Translations under genes and position numbers: made by a program
Notes under the pieces: generated by a model
Database searches by the model: none
What the model saw: only the letters and a program-made list of their open reading frames with translations
What the model was told of the DNA's origin: nothing
Shown: piece by piece, positions 32,879-41,909 of the stretch
Position numbering within the stretch: position 1 is the stretch's first letter
How the letters are laid out: each line of letters starts with the position of its first letter
Origin: Pseudonocardia oceani
GTDB lineage: Bacteria; Actinomycetota; Actinomycetes; Mycobacteriales; Pseudonocardiaceae
DNA: 64,000 nucleotides
Direction of reading: 5' to 3'
NCBI RefSeq assembly: GCF_019263585.2
Contig: NZ_JADQDF010000001.1
Location: 3,844,001-3,908,000 of the forward strand

Positions 32879-34203
32879 CGCACCCCCTCACCACGCGGGG
32901 CCGACAGGTCGACCAGCGGTTCGAGCCGGTCCGGGAGCCACGCGTGCAGGACCGTCCCCGCCTCGCCGCGCACGAGCTCGAGCTCCCCGCCCAGTGCGGC
33001 CAGCCGCTCGGTGTCGATCGCCAGCGCCGCCCGCAGGTCGTCGGGCTCCGCCCCGGGCGCCGGATCCTCGATGCGGATCGACAGCCGCCCGCCGCCGTGC
33101 ACCAGCTGCACGCGCAGCTCCGGGGCGTCCGACCGGACCGCCAGGTGCTGCAGCGCCGACGCGGTGAGGTAGTAGATGCCCGACTCGATCTCCCAGCCCA
33201 GGCGCGGGCTCAGGTCCGCCTCCAGCCGGACGGGCCGGGGCAGGTCGGCCACCAGCTCCTCCAGCGCCCCCACCGGCCCCTGGTCGCGCAGCACCGCCGG
33301 GTACACGCCCCGGGCGATCGACCGGAAGCGCTCCAGCAGCGCGTCGAGCCCGGAACGGGCCCGGCCCAGCGCCTGCCGCACCGGGTCGGTCGGGGCGCCG
33401 GGTGCGGCGAGCCCCTCCGCGGCCCGCTCGAGCTCCGCGCGCAGGGCCGCCAGGGGTTCCGTGGTGGCGTGGGAGAGCTCGGCGACCAGGCGTCGCCGTT
33501 CGACGTCGCGAGCCCGCCCCAGTCGCTGCCGCGACCGCTGGAGCTCGACGGCCAGGTCACCCGCCCGGCGCACCCGCTCCTCGAGCTCCGCGCCCTGCTG
33601 CACCTCGCGGAGCAACGACCCGGCCCCGTTCGCGACGTCCCGCATGAGCCGCTGGTCGCCGGGGGTGATCGGGGCACCGGGCTTGCCGATCGCCAGCACC
33701 GCACGCAGGACCACCCCGTCGAGCACGGGTACGACGTGATCGGTGTCCGGGCGCGCGAGCAGGACCGCGAGGTTCGGCGCGGTGGCCGGGGCGCCCTCCT
33801 CGGGCGGGTGGGTCGCGGCGCTCACCAGCCTGTCCTCGACCACGAGCCACAGGGCCGCCCGCTCCGCGCCGGTGCCGTCGGCGAGGACCTGGGCGAGTCC
33901 CGGCAGCGCGGCCTGCAGCGAGCCCGCGCGGATCCGGTCGGCCGCCGCCGCGAGTGCCGAGTAGGGCGTGCTCGTGCGGTGGTGGGTCAGGCCCCGCACC
34001 CAGTCGTCGAGGCGCGGCAGCACCGCCCCCAGACCCGCCGTCGCCGCGGCGGCGGCCAGGAACGGCAGGAGCACCGCGGCCCGATCGGGTCCCAGAACGG
34101 GGGTGAGGCCGCCGACCAGCGCGGCGAACACCGCGGTCGCCCCGGACGCGACGACGAGCAGGCGCAGCAACCGTGCCGCGACCGTCCGGTCCATCCGCAC
34201 CAC
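32875..34203 (-). CDS. sensor-kinase-like protein with degenerate ATPase domain
   Basis: A 442-aa protein: two N-terminal membrane helices (LLVVASGATAVFAALVGGL and AVLLPFLAAAAATAGLGAVL), a GAF-like domain (about 90-200), a coiled segment and a HisKA_3-like helix ERRRLVAELSHATTEPLAAL with a His but not the HDG form. In the ATPase region the expected NAxKH box reads TASALQHLAV and the glycine boxes are blurred (IEDPAPGAEPDD). It may act as a partner or decoy to the intact kinase translated from the same mRNA (GTGA overlap downstream). Confidence 0.75.
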   Translation of the reverse strand: MVRMDRTVAARLLRLLVVASGATAVFAALVGGLTPVLGPDRAAVLLPFLAAAAATAGLGAVLPRLDDWVRGLTHHRTSTPYSALAAAADRIRAGSLQAALPGLAQVLADGTGAERAALWLVVEDRLVSAATHPPEEGAPATAPNLAVLLARPDTDHVVPVLDGVVLRAVLAIGKPGAPITPGDQRLMRDVANGAGSLLREVQQGAELEERVRRAGDLAVELQRSRQRLGRARDVERRRLVAELSHATTEPLAALRAELERAAEGLAAPGAPTDPVRQALGRARSGLDALLERFRSIARGVYPAVLRDQGPVGALEELVADLPRPVRLEADLSPRLGWEIESGIYYLTASALQHLAVRSDAPELRVQLVHGGGRLSIRIEDPAPGAEPDDLRAALAIDTERLAALGGELELVRGEAGTVLHAWLPDRLEPLVDLSAPRGEGVR

Positions 34204-34264
34204 CCGCTTCCGGGTCAGGGCAGGTGAACGCTAAACGGCGCGGCCGCCGTCGCCAAGCCTCCGC

Positions 34265-34930
34265 TCATCCACTGTTGTCCTGGGAGCGCAGGTAGGTCAG
34301 CACCGCGAGCACCCGCCGGTGGTGCTCGGACGTGTCGGTGTGCAGCCCGAGCTTGCCGAAGATGTTGGCGATGTGCTTCTCCACCGCCTTCGCGCTGACG
34401 TAGAGCTGACCCGCGATCCCGTTGTTCGAGCGGCCCTCCGCCATGAGCCGCAGCACGTCGAGCTCGCGCTCGGACAAGGCGGCGACGGCGTCCTTCTTCT
34501 CCCCGCGGGGCCGCTCCACGAGCCGCTTCGCCAGCACGGGCTCGATGACGATCTCGCCGTCGCGGATGCGGGTCAGGGTGTCGGCCAGCACGTCGACGCT
34601 GCCCACCTTCTCCTTGAGCCGGTAGCCGATCGCGTCGGTCCCGATCTGCAGGATGCGCATCAGGTAGTGGGTCTCGGCGTAGTGCGACAGGAACAGGAGC
34701 CCCATCCCGGGATGCGCCGCGCGCAGCCGTTCGGCGGTCACGAGGCCGCCGTCGGGCTCGGGAGGCATCCGGATGTCGAGGATGGCCACGTCGGGGGCGT
34801 CGTGCGCGAGCATGGCCACCAGCTCGTCGCCACCCGCCGCCCACCCGACCACATCGTGCCCCGTCGCCTTCAGCAGCATGATGAGGCCCTCACGGAAGAG
34901 GGCACCGTCCTCGGCCAGCGCTACTCGCAC
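34265..34930 (-). CDS. LuxR/NarL-type response regulator
   Basis: A 221-aa two-domain regulator. The receiver domain has AEDGALFREG, the phosphoacceptor Asp in VAILDIRMPPEPDGG, and a K in the YRLKEKVG switch region. The C-terminal LuxR HTH reads LSERELDVLRLMAEGRSN then VSAKAVEKHIANIFGKL. The GTG start at 34930 overlaps the end of the third kinase gene by 10 bases. It is the only DNA-binding protein between SbnA and the synthetases, so it is the best candidate for controlling the cluster. Confidence 0.92.
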   Translation of the reverse strand: MRVALAEDGALFREGLIMLLKATGHDVVGWAAGGDELVAMLAHDAPDVAILDIRMPPEPDGGLVTAERLRAAHPGMGLLFLSHYAETHYLMRILQIGTDAIGYRLKEKVGSVDVLADTLTRIRDGEIVIEPVLAKRLVERPRGEKKDAVAALSERELDVLRLMAEGRSNNGIAGQLYVSAKAVEKHIANIFGKLGLHTDTSEHHRRVLAVLTYLRSQDNSG

Positions 34931-35556
34931 GGGAACCTCGCAATGATCGTGGCGGTGCCGGGGCGGTCCCCCGCCACGACCTCGGTGGTGCCGCCCAACG
35001 GACGGACGCCGTCGCGGAGGTGCCGTGCGCCGCTGCCGTCCACCCCGGCGAGGTGCACCACCAGCGAGTCGTCCGCACGCGTCACCGATACCTCGACCGT
35101 GCTCCCGCCGGGCGGCAGGCCCGCGAGAGCGGCCACCACCGCGAAGTACGCCGCGCCCTCCAGGGCCGGACCGAACCGCTCGTCCGACGTCGTGACCACG
35201 ACGTTCGCGTCCAACCGGCCGGCCTGCTCGCGCAGAGCCGGGCCGAGCCCGGCCTCGTCGAGCAGCGGCGGGTAGAGCTCGCTCGCCACCTCGCGCAGCT
35301 CCTGGAGGACGGCCTGCAGCTCGTGCTCGAAGCCGTCGATCGACTCGTGCAGGTCCCGGTCGACGGCGGGGACCCGGTGTCGCAGCAGCCCGAGCTGCAG
35401 GGTGAGTGCCGAGATCCGCAGGGCGGCGCCGTCGTGCAGCCGGCGTTCGAGGCGCCTGCGCCGCGTCCACCGCTGCCGTTCCGCGCGACGGGTCTCGGCC
35501 CTGCCGCCGGACGACCCCGCGCCACCGTCGGCACACTGCGCGGACCCGAACACCAT
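34921..35556 (-). CDS. short HisKA_3 kinase-like protein
   Basis: A 211-aa soluble protein with a HisKA_3 helix (RRRLERRLHDGAALRISAL; proper HDG His) but no sensor domain and a degenerate ATPase region: the N box reads AAYFAVVAALAG without Asn, and G boxes are GVDGSGARHLRDGV and GGTTEVVAG. It may bind or phosphotransfer rather than autophosphorylate. It overlaps the response-regulator gene by 10 bases, so the two are produced together. First gene of the signalling block; its start at ATG 35556 is plausible but lacks a strong ribosome site. Confidence 0.75.
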   Translation of the reverse strand: MVFGSAQCADGGAGSSGGRAETRRAERQRWTRRRRLERRLHDGAALRISALTLQLGLLRHRVPAVDRDLHESIDGFEHELQAVLQELREVASELYPPLLDEAGLGPALREQAGRLDANVVVTTSDERFGPALEGAAYFAVVAALAGLPPGGSTVEVSVTRADDSLVVHLAGVDGSGARHLRDGVRPLGGTTEVVAGDRPGTATIIARFPCE

Positions 35557-35685
35557 GCTCGAACCCTGGCCCCCGCCGCCGCCGACGGGAAGGGGGCCGT
35601 CCCTCCGGCCGGGTAGGGTTCTCTCCCCCCGTGCGTCCGCACTGCGCCCGGCCGCACCGCTCCGGTGGGCCGTGGCGCTCCCGCT

Positions 35686-36684
35686 TCAGGCGGCGACGGC
35701 GGTGAGGGCGTCGGTGTCGTCGGTGTCGTCGGTGTCGTCGGTGAGGTCGCCGTAGAGGTCCTCGACCCAGTGGGACTGGTAGATGGTGTCCATGTAGCGC
35801 TCGCCCAGGTCGGGGGCGATGGCGACGGCGGTCGTGCCGGGGGTGGCGTGCTCGGCCAGCCAGGCTTCCGCGGCCGTGACGACGGTGCCGGTGGAGCCGC
35901 CGAAGAGGAACCCCGTGCGGGCGAGGCGGTGGCAGGTGCGGATGGTGTCGGCCTCCTCGACGTGGACGACCTCGTCGATGACGGCTCGGTCGAGCATGGG
36001 CGGGACCAGGCCGCTGCCCAGGCCCGGGATCATGCGGCGGGCGGCGGGGGTGCCGAAGCTGACCGAGCCGACGCTGTCCACGGCGACGATGCGCACGTGG
36101 GGGTGGTGGTCGGCGAAGTAGCGGGCGGTGCCCATCAGGGTGCCGGTGGTGCCGGCGCCGATGAAGATGACGTCGACGTCGGGGAACTGGGCGGCGATCT
36201 GGGGACCGGTGGTGTCGTAGTGGGCCTTCCAGCTGTTGGGGTTGGTGTACTGGTTGAGCCACACATGGCGGTCGTCGGAGGCGAGCAGGTCGCGGACGTG
36301 GTCGAGACGGGCGCCGAGCAGGCCGTGCTCGGGGTCCGGCTTGGTGATGACGTGGACCTCCGCGCCCAGGGACTCCATGAGGCGGCGGGTGGCGAGGTTG
36401 CAGCGGGAGTCGGTGACGCAGACGAACCCGTAGCCCTTGGCGGCGGCGATCATGCTCAGTGCCACGCCCAGGTTGCCCGAGGACGACTCGACGAGGATCG
36501 CGCCCGGCCGCAGGGTGCCGTCGGCCTCGGCGGCCTCGACCATGGCCGAGGCGGCCTTGAGCTTCACCGAGCCGGCGAAGTTGAGGCCCTCGACCTTGAG
36601 GAACAGGGTGTTGCCGACGACGGGCTCCAGGTCGACGTACAGGTCGTCGGTGTTGAAGTCCTGGGGGCTGGTGATGATGGTCAT
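35686..36684 (-). CDS. sbnA: SbnA-like 2,3-diaminopropionate biosynthesis synthase
   Basis: A 332-aa PLP enzyme of the cysteine synthase fold. The PLP lysine lies in NFAGSVKLKAA, the substrate-binding loop is ESSSGNLGVAL, and the phosphate loop is GAGTTGTLMG. SbnA joins O-phospho-L-serine and L-glutamate to give N-(1-amino-1-carboxyl-2-ethyl)-glutamate for SbnB. The C-terminus bears an odd DDTDDTDDTDAL tail coded by 9-bp repeats. ATG 36684 follows GAGGCGGACGAC. It is the most upstream gene of the minus-strand cluster and is divergent from the Hsp70 fusion gene. Confidence 0.9.
   Translation of the reverse strand: MTIITSPQDFNTDDLYVDLEPVVGNTLFLKVEGLNFAGSVKLKAASAMVEAAEADGTLRPGAILVESSSGNLGVALSMIAAAKGYGFVCVTDSRCNLATRRLMESLGAEVHVITKPDPEHGLLGARLDHVRDLLASDDRHVWLNQYTNPNSWKAHYDTTGPQIAAQFPDVDVIFIGAGTTGTLMGTARYFADHHPHVRIVAVDSVGSVSFGTPAARRMIPGLGSGLVPPMLDRAVIDEVVHVEEADTIRTCHRLARTGFLFGGSTGTVVTAAEAWLAEHATPGTTAVAIAPDLGERYMDTIYQSHWVEDLYGDLTDDTDDTDDTDALTAVAA
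35710..35745. repeat. 9-bp tandem repeat in the sbnA 3' end
   Basis: GTCGGTGTC occurs three times in a row (35710-35736) followed by a variant copy, encoding Asp-Asp-Thr repeats in the last 20 residues of the synthase, outside the conserved fold. Confidence 0.8.
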
Positions 36685-36981
36685 GTCGTCCGCCTCGGGT
36701 CGCTGTCTGCGTCGAGGTAGACGGTCGTCCTTCCGCGCCGTCGAACACATGGTGTGCCCACCCGGACGGGCCGGATCGACCCCCGGGTTCGAGTAGGGAC
36801 AACCCCAGGCCGACAGGGGGGTCCGGCACGAGGGCGCGGCCGGCGTCGTCCTCGATGAGCCGTCGGCCCCGCGGGACGGACGGGCCGACACCGCCGGGTC
36901 CGGGCGAAAGACGTCACCGAGGAATCACACCGTCGCGTGTGATCCTCGTTACCATGGGAGCCCGATCGGAGGGGGTGCGCC
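36685..36981. promoter_or_regulatory. 297-bp divergent promoter region between sbnA and the Hsp70 fusion gene
   Basis: No convincing coding region. TACCAT at 36950-36955 is a plausible -10 box for the Hsp70-like gene, whose GTG is preceded by GGAGGGGG. The sbnA promoter should lie in the left part, but I cannot point to a clear box. Confidence 0.4.
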
Positions 36982-39633
36982 GTGACCTACAGCCTGGGTG
37001 TCGACCTCGGGACGACGTTCGTCGCCGCGGCGGTCGCCCGTGCCTCGCAGGTGGAGATGTTCACCCTCGGCGACCGCAGCGTGGTCTCGCCCGCCGTGGT
37101 CTACGCCCGCGACGACGGCAGCCTGGTCTGCGGCGACGCGGCCGGGCGGCGCGCGGTCAGCCGCCCGGACCGCATCGGCCGGGAGTTCAAGCGCCGGCTG
37201 GGGGACCCCACGCCGATCATGCTCGGCGGTACGGCCTACGCCGTCACCGCCCTGCTCGCGACGCTGCTGCGGGACGTCGTCGAGCGGGTGGTCGAGACCG
37301 AGGGCGGGCCTCCCGAGCGCGTCGTGCTGACCCACCCCGCCAACTGGGGCCCGTTCCGCCGTGAGCTGTTCGACGAGGTGCCTCCGCTCGCCGGGCTCGC
37401 CGCGCACCCGGTCGCCCCGTGCATGGTCACGGAGCCCGAGGCCGCCGCTGCGCACTACGCGGCCTCCCACCGGCTCGCGGACGGCGACGTCGTGGCCGTC
37501 TACGACCTCGGCGGAGGAACCTTCGACGCCACGGTCCTGCGCAAGCTGCGCGACGGGATCGAGATACTGGGAACCCCCGAGGGCGTCGAACGCCTCGGCG
37601 GCGTCGACTTCGACGAGGCCATCCTGTCCTACGTCAACTACGCCTCCGGAGGGGCGCTCACCGACCTCGACATGAGCGACCAGCAGACCTCCGTGGCGAT
37701 GGCCCGGCTGCGGCAGGACTGCATCCTGGCCAAGGAGGCCCTGTCCATCGACACCGAGACCGTCATCCCGGTGTTCCTGCCCCATCGCCACTTCGACATC
37801 CACCTCACCAGCACCGACTTCGAGGACATGATCAGGGCCCAGGTCGAGTCCACGATCGGGGCGTTCACCCGCACCCTGCGCTCCGCCCAGGTCGAGCCCG
37901 ACCAGCTCACCGCGGTGCTGCTGGTCGGCGGCTCCTCGCGCATACCCCTGGTCGCCCGCATGATCTCCGCCGAACTCGACCGCCCCATCGTCGTCGACAC
38001 CCACCCCAAGTACGCCGTCGCGCTCGGAGCGGCCGAGCTGGCCCGGGTCGGTTCCGGCGAGGTCACGGTGGCGGCCGTGGCGCCGGCGGCCTCGTACGCG
38101 GTCCCGGCCCCCGACGCCACCGAGCGCAACGGGTCCGACGGCCACGGCGCTCTCCGGAAGGCCGCCGCACCGAACGGCTCGCCGCACGCGGGGGCGGCCA
38201 CGACGCTGGTCCAGAACGTCGCCCCCGAGGTCGCCCCCGAGGCCGCCCCCGAGGCCGCCCCCGTGGTCGCCGCCCCGTTGCGACCGGGGCGGCCGCCGCT
38301 CGACGCTCCGCGCCCGGTGGGGAGGCCGCCGGCCGAGGCCGGCGCGCAGATCCCCGCTCCGCGCCCGGGCGGGCCGGTCGGGTCCGCACTGCGGCCCGGG
38401 CGGCCGCCCGGCCCGGGCGGAGCCGGTCCCGGCTCGAGCTCCCACCCGCCGGGCGCAGCGGCGTCGCCGGGTGCCTCCGGTCCGGCGGCCGCCGAGCCGC
38501 CGCTCCCCCCTCCGCCCCTGCGTCCGCCGTCGGACGGCGGGCGTCGCCGTGGCCCGCTGATCGCCGTCGCCGCGGTGGCGGCGGTGCTCGTGCTGGTGGG
38601 GCTCGTCTACGTCATGACGGGCGGTGTACCCGGGCCCGGCGGCGCGACCGCGCAGCCGGCACCGGTCCCGTCCGGCAGCGGGCAGGTCGTGCCGGCCCCG
38701 CAGGCCCCGTCGGAGGTGCAGAGCGTCCCGATCCCGACCATCGGCACGTCCATCCCTGCCGGGCCGACGTCGGGCTTCGTCGCGGTGTCCCCGAACGGCA
38801 GGCTCGCCTACGTGGCCAACCGCGCGGCCGGTGTCGTCACCGTCATCGACACCGCGATCAACCGGACCACCGCCACGATCGCCATCCCCGCAGGGCCGCC
38901 GCAGTACCTGGCGTTCTCGCCCGACGGGCGCCGGGTCTACGTCAGCGTCTTCAACGAGGAGCGCACGATCGCCGCGGTCGCCGTGCTGGACACCACGACC
39001 AACGCGGTCATCGCGACCACCCCCGTCCGCACCCGCCCCTACGCGCTGGCCGTCACGCCTGACGGGAGCCGGGTCTACGTGCCCAACCACGACTCGGGCA
39101 CCGTCTCCGTGATCGACACGGCGTCCAACGCCGTGACCACGGAGATCGACGTGGCGCCCAACCCGCATTGGATCGCGTTCTCCCCCGACGGGACCCGGGC
39201 CTACGCCGCCAACCACGAGTCGAACCTGATCACCGTGCTCGACCCGGCGACCGACTCCGTCCTCGCGGAGGTGCCGGTCGGCACGAGCCCGCACAGCGTC
39301 GCTGTGAACCCCGCCCGGCCGCTGGTGGCCAACGTGAACTACGACGGCGGCACGGTCTCGATGATCGACACCGACACGCAGGAGGTGGTCGCGACGGTGG
39401 TCGTCGGCAAGAACCCCCAGGCCATCGCCTGGTCGGCGGACGGGCGCTACGCCTACACGGCCAACGTCGCAGGCGACACGGTGTCCGTGATCAGCGCCGA
39501 CACCTTCGCGGTGACCGCCACGATCCCGACCGAGGACGGCCCCACCAGCATCGCGGTGCTGCCGAACGGGCGGCAGGCCTTCGTCAGCAACCTCAACAGC
39601 GGGACGCTGACGGTCCTCGACCTCGCCGGCTGA
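36982..39633 (+). CDS. Hsp70 ATPase fused to transmembrane helix and YVTN beta-propeller
   Basis: An 883-aa fusion. Residues 1-~350 are an Hsp70/actin-fold ATPase: VDLGTTF (phosphate 1), VYDLGGGTFDATVL (phosphate 2), LLVGGSSRIPLV (adenosine). No Hsp70 substrate-binding domain follows; instead there is a Pro/Ala/Gly-rich linker with PEVAPEAAPEAAP repeats (~410-520), one membrane helix (LIAVAAVAAVLVLVGLVYVM, ~530-550), then about seven YVTN/NHL-like blades (e.g. AYVANRAAGVVTVIDT, VYVPNHDSGTVSVIDT) to the C-terminus. The ATPase would be cytosolic and the propeller extracytoplasmic. The start is GTG 36982. Role unknown; a transmembrane coupling or cell-envelope function is a guess. Confidence 0.88.
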   Translation: MTYSLGVDLGTTFVAAAVARASQVEMFTLGDRSVVSPAVVYARDDGSLVCGDAAGRRAVSRPDRIGREFKRRLGDPTPIMLGGTAYAVTALLATLLRDVVERVVETEGGPPERVVLTHPANWGPFRRELFDEVPPLAGLAAHPVAPCMVTEPEAAAAHYAASHRLADGDVVAVYDLGGGTFDATVLRKLRDGIEILGTPEGVERLGGVDFDEAILSYVNYASGGALTDLDMSDQQTSVAMARLRQDCILAKEALSIDTETVIPVFLPHRHFDIHLTSTDFEDMIRAQVESTIGAFTRTLRSAQVEPDQLTAVLLVGGSSRIPLVARMISAELDRPIVVDTHPKYAVALGAAELARVGSGEVTVAAVAPAASYAVPAPDATERNGSDGHGALRKAAAPNGSPHAGAATTLVQNVAPEVAPEAAPEAAPVVAAPLRPGRPPLDAPRPVGRPPAEAGAQIPAPRPGGPVGSALRPGRPPGPGGAGPGSSSHPPGAAASPGASGPAAAEPPLPPPPLRPPSDGGRRRGPLIAVAAVAAVLVLVGLVYVMTGGVPGPGGATAQPAPVPSGSGQVVPAPQAPSEVQSVPIPTIGTSIPAGPTSGFVAVSPNGRLAYVANRAAGVVTVIDTAINRTTATIAIPAGPPQYLAFSPDGRRVYVSVFNEERTIAAVAVLDTTTNAVIATTPVRTRPYALAVTPDGSRVYVPNHDSGTVSVIDTASNAVTTEIDVAPNPHWIAFSPDGTRAYAANHESNLITVLDPATDSVLAEVPVGTSPHSVAVNPARPLVANVNYDGGTVSMIDTDTQEVVATVVVGKNPQAIAWSADGRYAYTANVAGDTVSVISADTFAVTATIPTEDGPTSIAVLPNGRQAFVSNLNSGTLTVLDLAG

Positions 39634-39714
39634 GCTCCGGCCGGCCGGCGAGGGGAAGGCGACCGGTACCACCCGGACTGGCCGGGCGGCCGGTCGCCGG
39701 GTGATGCTCGAGGG

Positions 39715-40629
39715 GTGAGCACACAGGCATCGGCCGAGCGCGGCCACCAGGGGCCGTGGCCCGGCCGGGAGGTCACCTCCGGCGGCGTCACGCTGCACGT
39801 CCGCGAGACGCCCGGGCCCGACGGCGTCCCGGCCGTCTACGTCCACGGCCTCTCCGGCTCGGCGACGAACTGGACCGATCTCGCCGGGCTGCTGTCCGAC
39901 CTGGCCGCGGGCACGGCCGTCGACCTGCCGGGGTTCGGGCACTCCCGTCCGCTCGCGACGCCGGACTGGTCGCCCGACGCCCACGCCGATGCGGTGCTGT
40001 GCTTCCTCGCCGGCCGCGGCGAGCGCGTGCACCTGCTGGGCAACTCCCTCGGTGGTGCCATCGCGATCAGCGTCGCCGCCCGGCGTCCGGAGCTCGTGGA
40101 GACGCTCACGCTCGTCTCGCCCGCGATGCCCGACCGCCGTCCCGACCCGCGCCGCATCGCCGACCCGCGGCTGCTGCTCTCGCTCGTCCCCGTCATCGGG
40201 GCCAGGGCGAAGGCGCAGATGGCCGCGCTGACGCCGGTCGAGCGCGCGCGGCAGACCATCGACCTGTGCTTCGGCGATCCCGGCCGCGTCCCGCCCGACC
40301 GGCTCGCCGAGGCCGCCGAGGAGATCGCGCGCCGCGGGCAGGTGGAGTGGGCGCGCGAGGCCGTCCTCGGCACGGCGGGCGCGATGATCTCCAGCTGGGC
40401 GCTGGGGGGCCTGTGGCGCCAGGCCGCGCGGGTGCAGGCGCCCACGCTCGTGGTGTGGGGCGACCGCGACCGGCTCGTCTCCCCGCGCCACGCGGCCCGC
40501 ACCGCCGCCACCATCCCGGACGCGCGGCTGCTGATGCTGCCCGGCGTCGGGCACGTCGCGCAGATGGAGGTGCCGGAGCGGGTGGCGCAGGCCGTCGCCG
40601 AGCTCTGGGAAGATCCCGCGCGGGCCTGA
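39715..40629 (+). CDS. alpha/beta hydrolase next to moeZ
   Basis: A 304-aa alpha/beta hydrolase. The HG motif lies in VYVHGLSGSATNW, the nucleophile elbow is GNSLGG (about residues 110-115), the acid lies near WGDRDRLVS, and the His is in GVGHVAQME near the C-terminus. GTG 39715 is the likely start (MSTQASAERG). It is 47 bases upstream of moeZ on the same strand. A lysophospholipase- or epoxide-hydrolase-like protein; the substrate cannot be assigned. Confidence 0.87.
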   Translation: MSTQASAERGHQGPWPGREVTSGGVTLHVRETPGPDGVPAVYVHGLSGSATNWTDLAGLLSDLAAGTAVDLPGFGHSRPLATPDWSPDAHADAVLCFLAGRGERVHLLGNSLGGAIAISVAARRPELVETLTLVSPAMPDRRPDPRRIADPRLLLSLVPVIGARAKAQMAALTPVERARQTIDLCFGDPGRVPPDRLAEAAEEIARRGQVEWAREAVLGTAGAMISSWALGGLWRQAARVQAPTLVVWGDRDRLVSPRHAARTAATIPDARLLMLPGVGHVAQMEVPERVAQAVAELWEDPARA

Positions 40630-40676
40630 CGTTGCCGCAAGCAGACCGAACTACGTGACACCGAGGAGCATGTCCC

Positions 40677-41879
40677 ATGGCACCGAGCGAGCGTGCGAGC
40701 GACCCGAGGGCACTACCGCCGCTCGTGGAGCCGGCCGCCGAGCTGACGAAGGACGAGGTGGCGCGCTACAGCCGCCACCTGATCATCCCGGACGTGGGGA
40801 TGGCGGGCCAGAAGCGCCTCAAGAACGCGAAGGTGCTCGTCGTGGGCGCCGGCGGTCTGGGCAGCCCGGCGCTGCTCTACCTGGCCGCCGCCGGGGTGGG
40901 CACGCTGGGGATCGTCGAGTTCGACGAGGTCGACGAGTCGAACCTGCACCGCCAGGTCATCCACGGGCAGTCCGACATCGGGCGGCCCAAGGGCGAGTCG
41001 GCGCGCGACTCCATCAAGGAGATCAACCCGTTCGTCGAGGTGAAGCTGCACCCCGTGCGACTGGACTCGTCGAACGTCATGGACATCTTCCGCGACTACG
41101 ACCTGATCCTCGACGGCACCGACAACTTCGCCACGCGCTACCTGGTGAACGACGCCGCCGTGCTGTCGGGCAAGCCGTACGTGTGGGGCTCGATCTTCCG
41201 GTTCGAGGGCCAGGCGTCGGTGTTCTGGGAGGACGCGCCGAACGGCAAGGGCCTCAACTACCGCGACCTCTACCCCGAGCCGCCGCCGCCCGGGATGGTC
41301 CCCTCCTGCGCCGAGGGCGGCGTGCTGGGCGTGCTCTGCGCGTCCATCGGCTCGATCATGGTGAACGAGGCGATCAAGCTGATCACCGGCATCGGCGAGC
41401 CGCTGCTGGGCCGGCTGATGGTCTACGACGCGCTCGAGATGAGCTACCGCACGATCAACATCCGCAAGGACCCCGACACGAAGCCGATCACCGAGCTGAT
41501 CGACTACGACGCGTTCTGCGGTGTGGTGTCCGACGACGCGCAGGCCGCGGCCGCCGGGCACACGATCACGGCCACCGAGCTCAAGGAGATGATCGACGCG
41601 GGCAAGGACTTCGCGCTGATCGACGTCCGCGAGCCGCACGAGTACGAGATCGTCAGCATCCCCGGGGCGGTGCTGATCCCCAAGGACCGCATCCTCTCCG
41701 GCGAGGCGCTCTCCGAGATCCCGCAGGACAAGCCGGTCGTGCTGCACTGCAAGTCCGGTGCGCGCTCGGCCGACGCGCTCGCCGCGCTGCACCAGGCGGG
41801 CTTCCGCGACGCCGTGCACGTCGGCGGCGGGGTGCTCGCGTGGGCGAAGCAGGTCGATCCGAGCCTGCCGACGTACTGA
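40677..41879 (+). CDS. moeZ: MoeZ adenylyltransferase/sulfurtransferase
   Basis: A 400-aa two-domain protein of the MoeB/ThiF-rhodanese type. The N-terminal E1-like domain has VGAGGLGSPALLYLAAAGVG (nucleotide binding) and DGTDNFATRYLVND; the C-terminal rhodanese has LIDVREPHEYE and the active-site loop HCKSGARSADAL with Cys. It activates and thiolates sulfur-carrier proteins (MoaD, ThiS, CysO-like) for molybdopterin and thiamine or cysteine synthesis. ATG 40677 follows GAGGAG. Its molybdenum-cofactor role fits the molybdopterin nitrate reductase downstream, though moeZ is a backbone gene. Confidence 0.94.
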   Translation: MAPSERASDPRALPPLVEPAAELTKDEVARYSRHLIIPDVGMAGQKRLKNAKVLVVGAGGLGSPALLYLAAAGVGTLGIVEFDEVDESNLHRQVIHGQSDIGRPKGESARDSIKEINPFVEVKLHPVRLDSSNVMDIFRDYDLILDGTDNFATRYLVNDAAVLSGKPYVWGSIFRFEGQASVFWEDAPNGKGLNYRDLYPEPPPPGMVPSCAEGGVLGVLCASIGSIMVNEAIKLITGIGEPLLGRLMVYDALEMSYRTINIRKDPDTKPITELIDYDAFCGVVSDDAQAAAAGHTITATELKEMIDAGKDFALIDVREPHEYEIVSIPGAVLIPKDRILSGEALSEIPQDKPVVLHCKSGARSADALAALHQAGFRDAVHVGGGVLAWAKQVDPSLPTY

Positions 41880-41909
41880 CTCTCGACGCACCACGCACTC
41901 CTTCTCGCA

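Noticed and set aside
38217..38270. A 12-bp periodic run (GTCGCCCCCGAG-like) considered as a CRISPR or regulatory repeat
   Set aside because: It is in frame inside the Hsp70 fusion gene and encodes the Pro-Glu-Ala-Ala linker; there are no spacers and no cas genes anywhere in the window.
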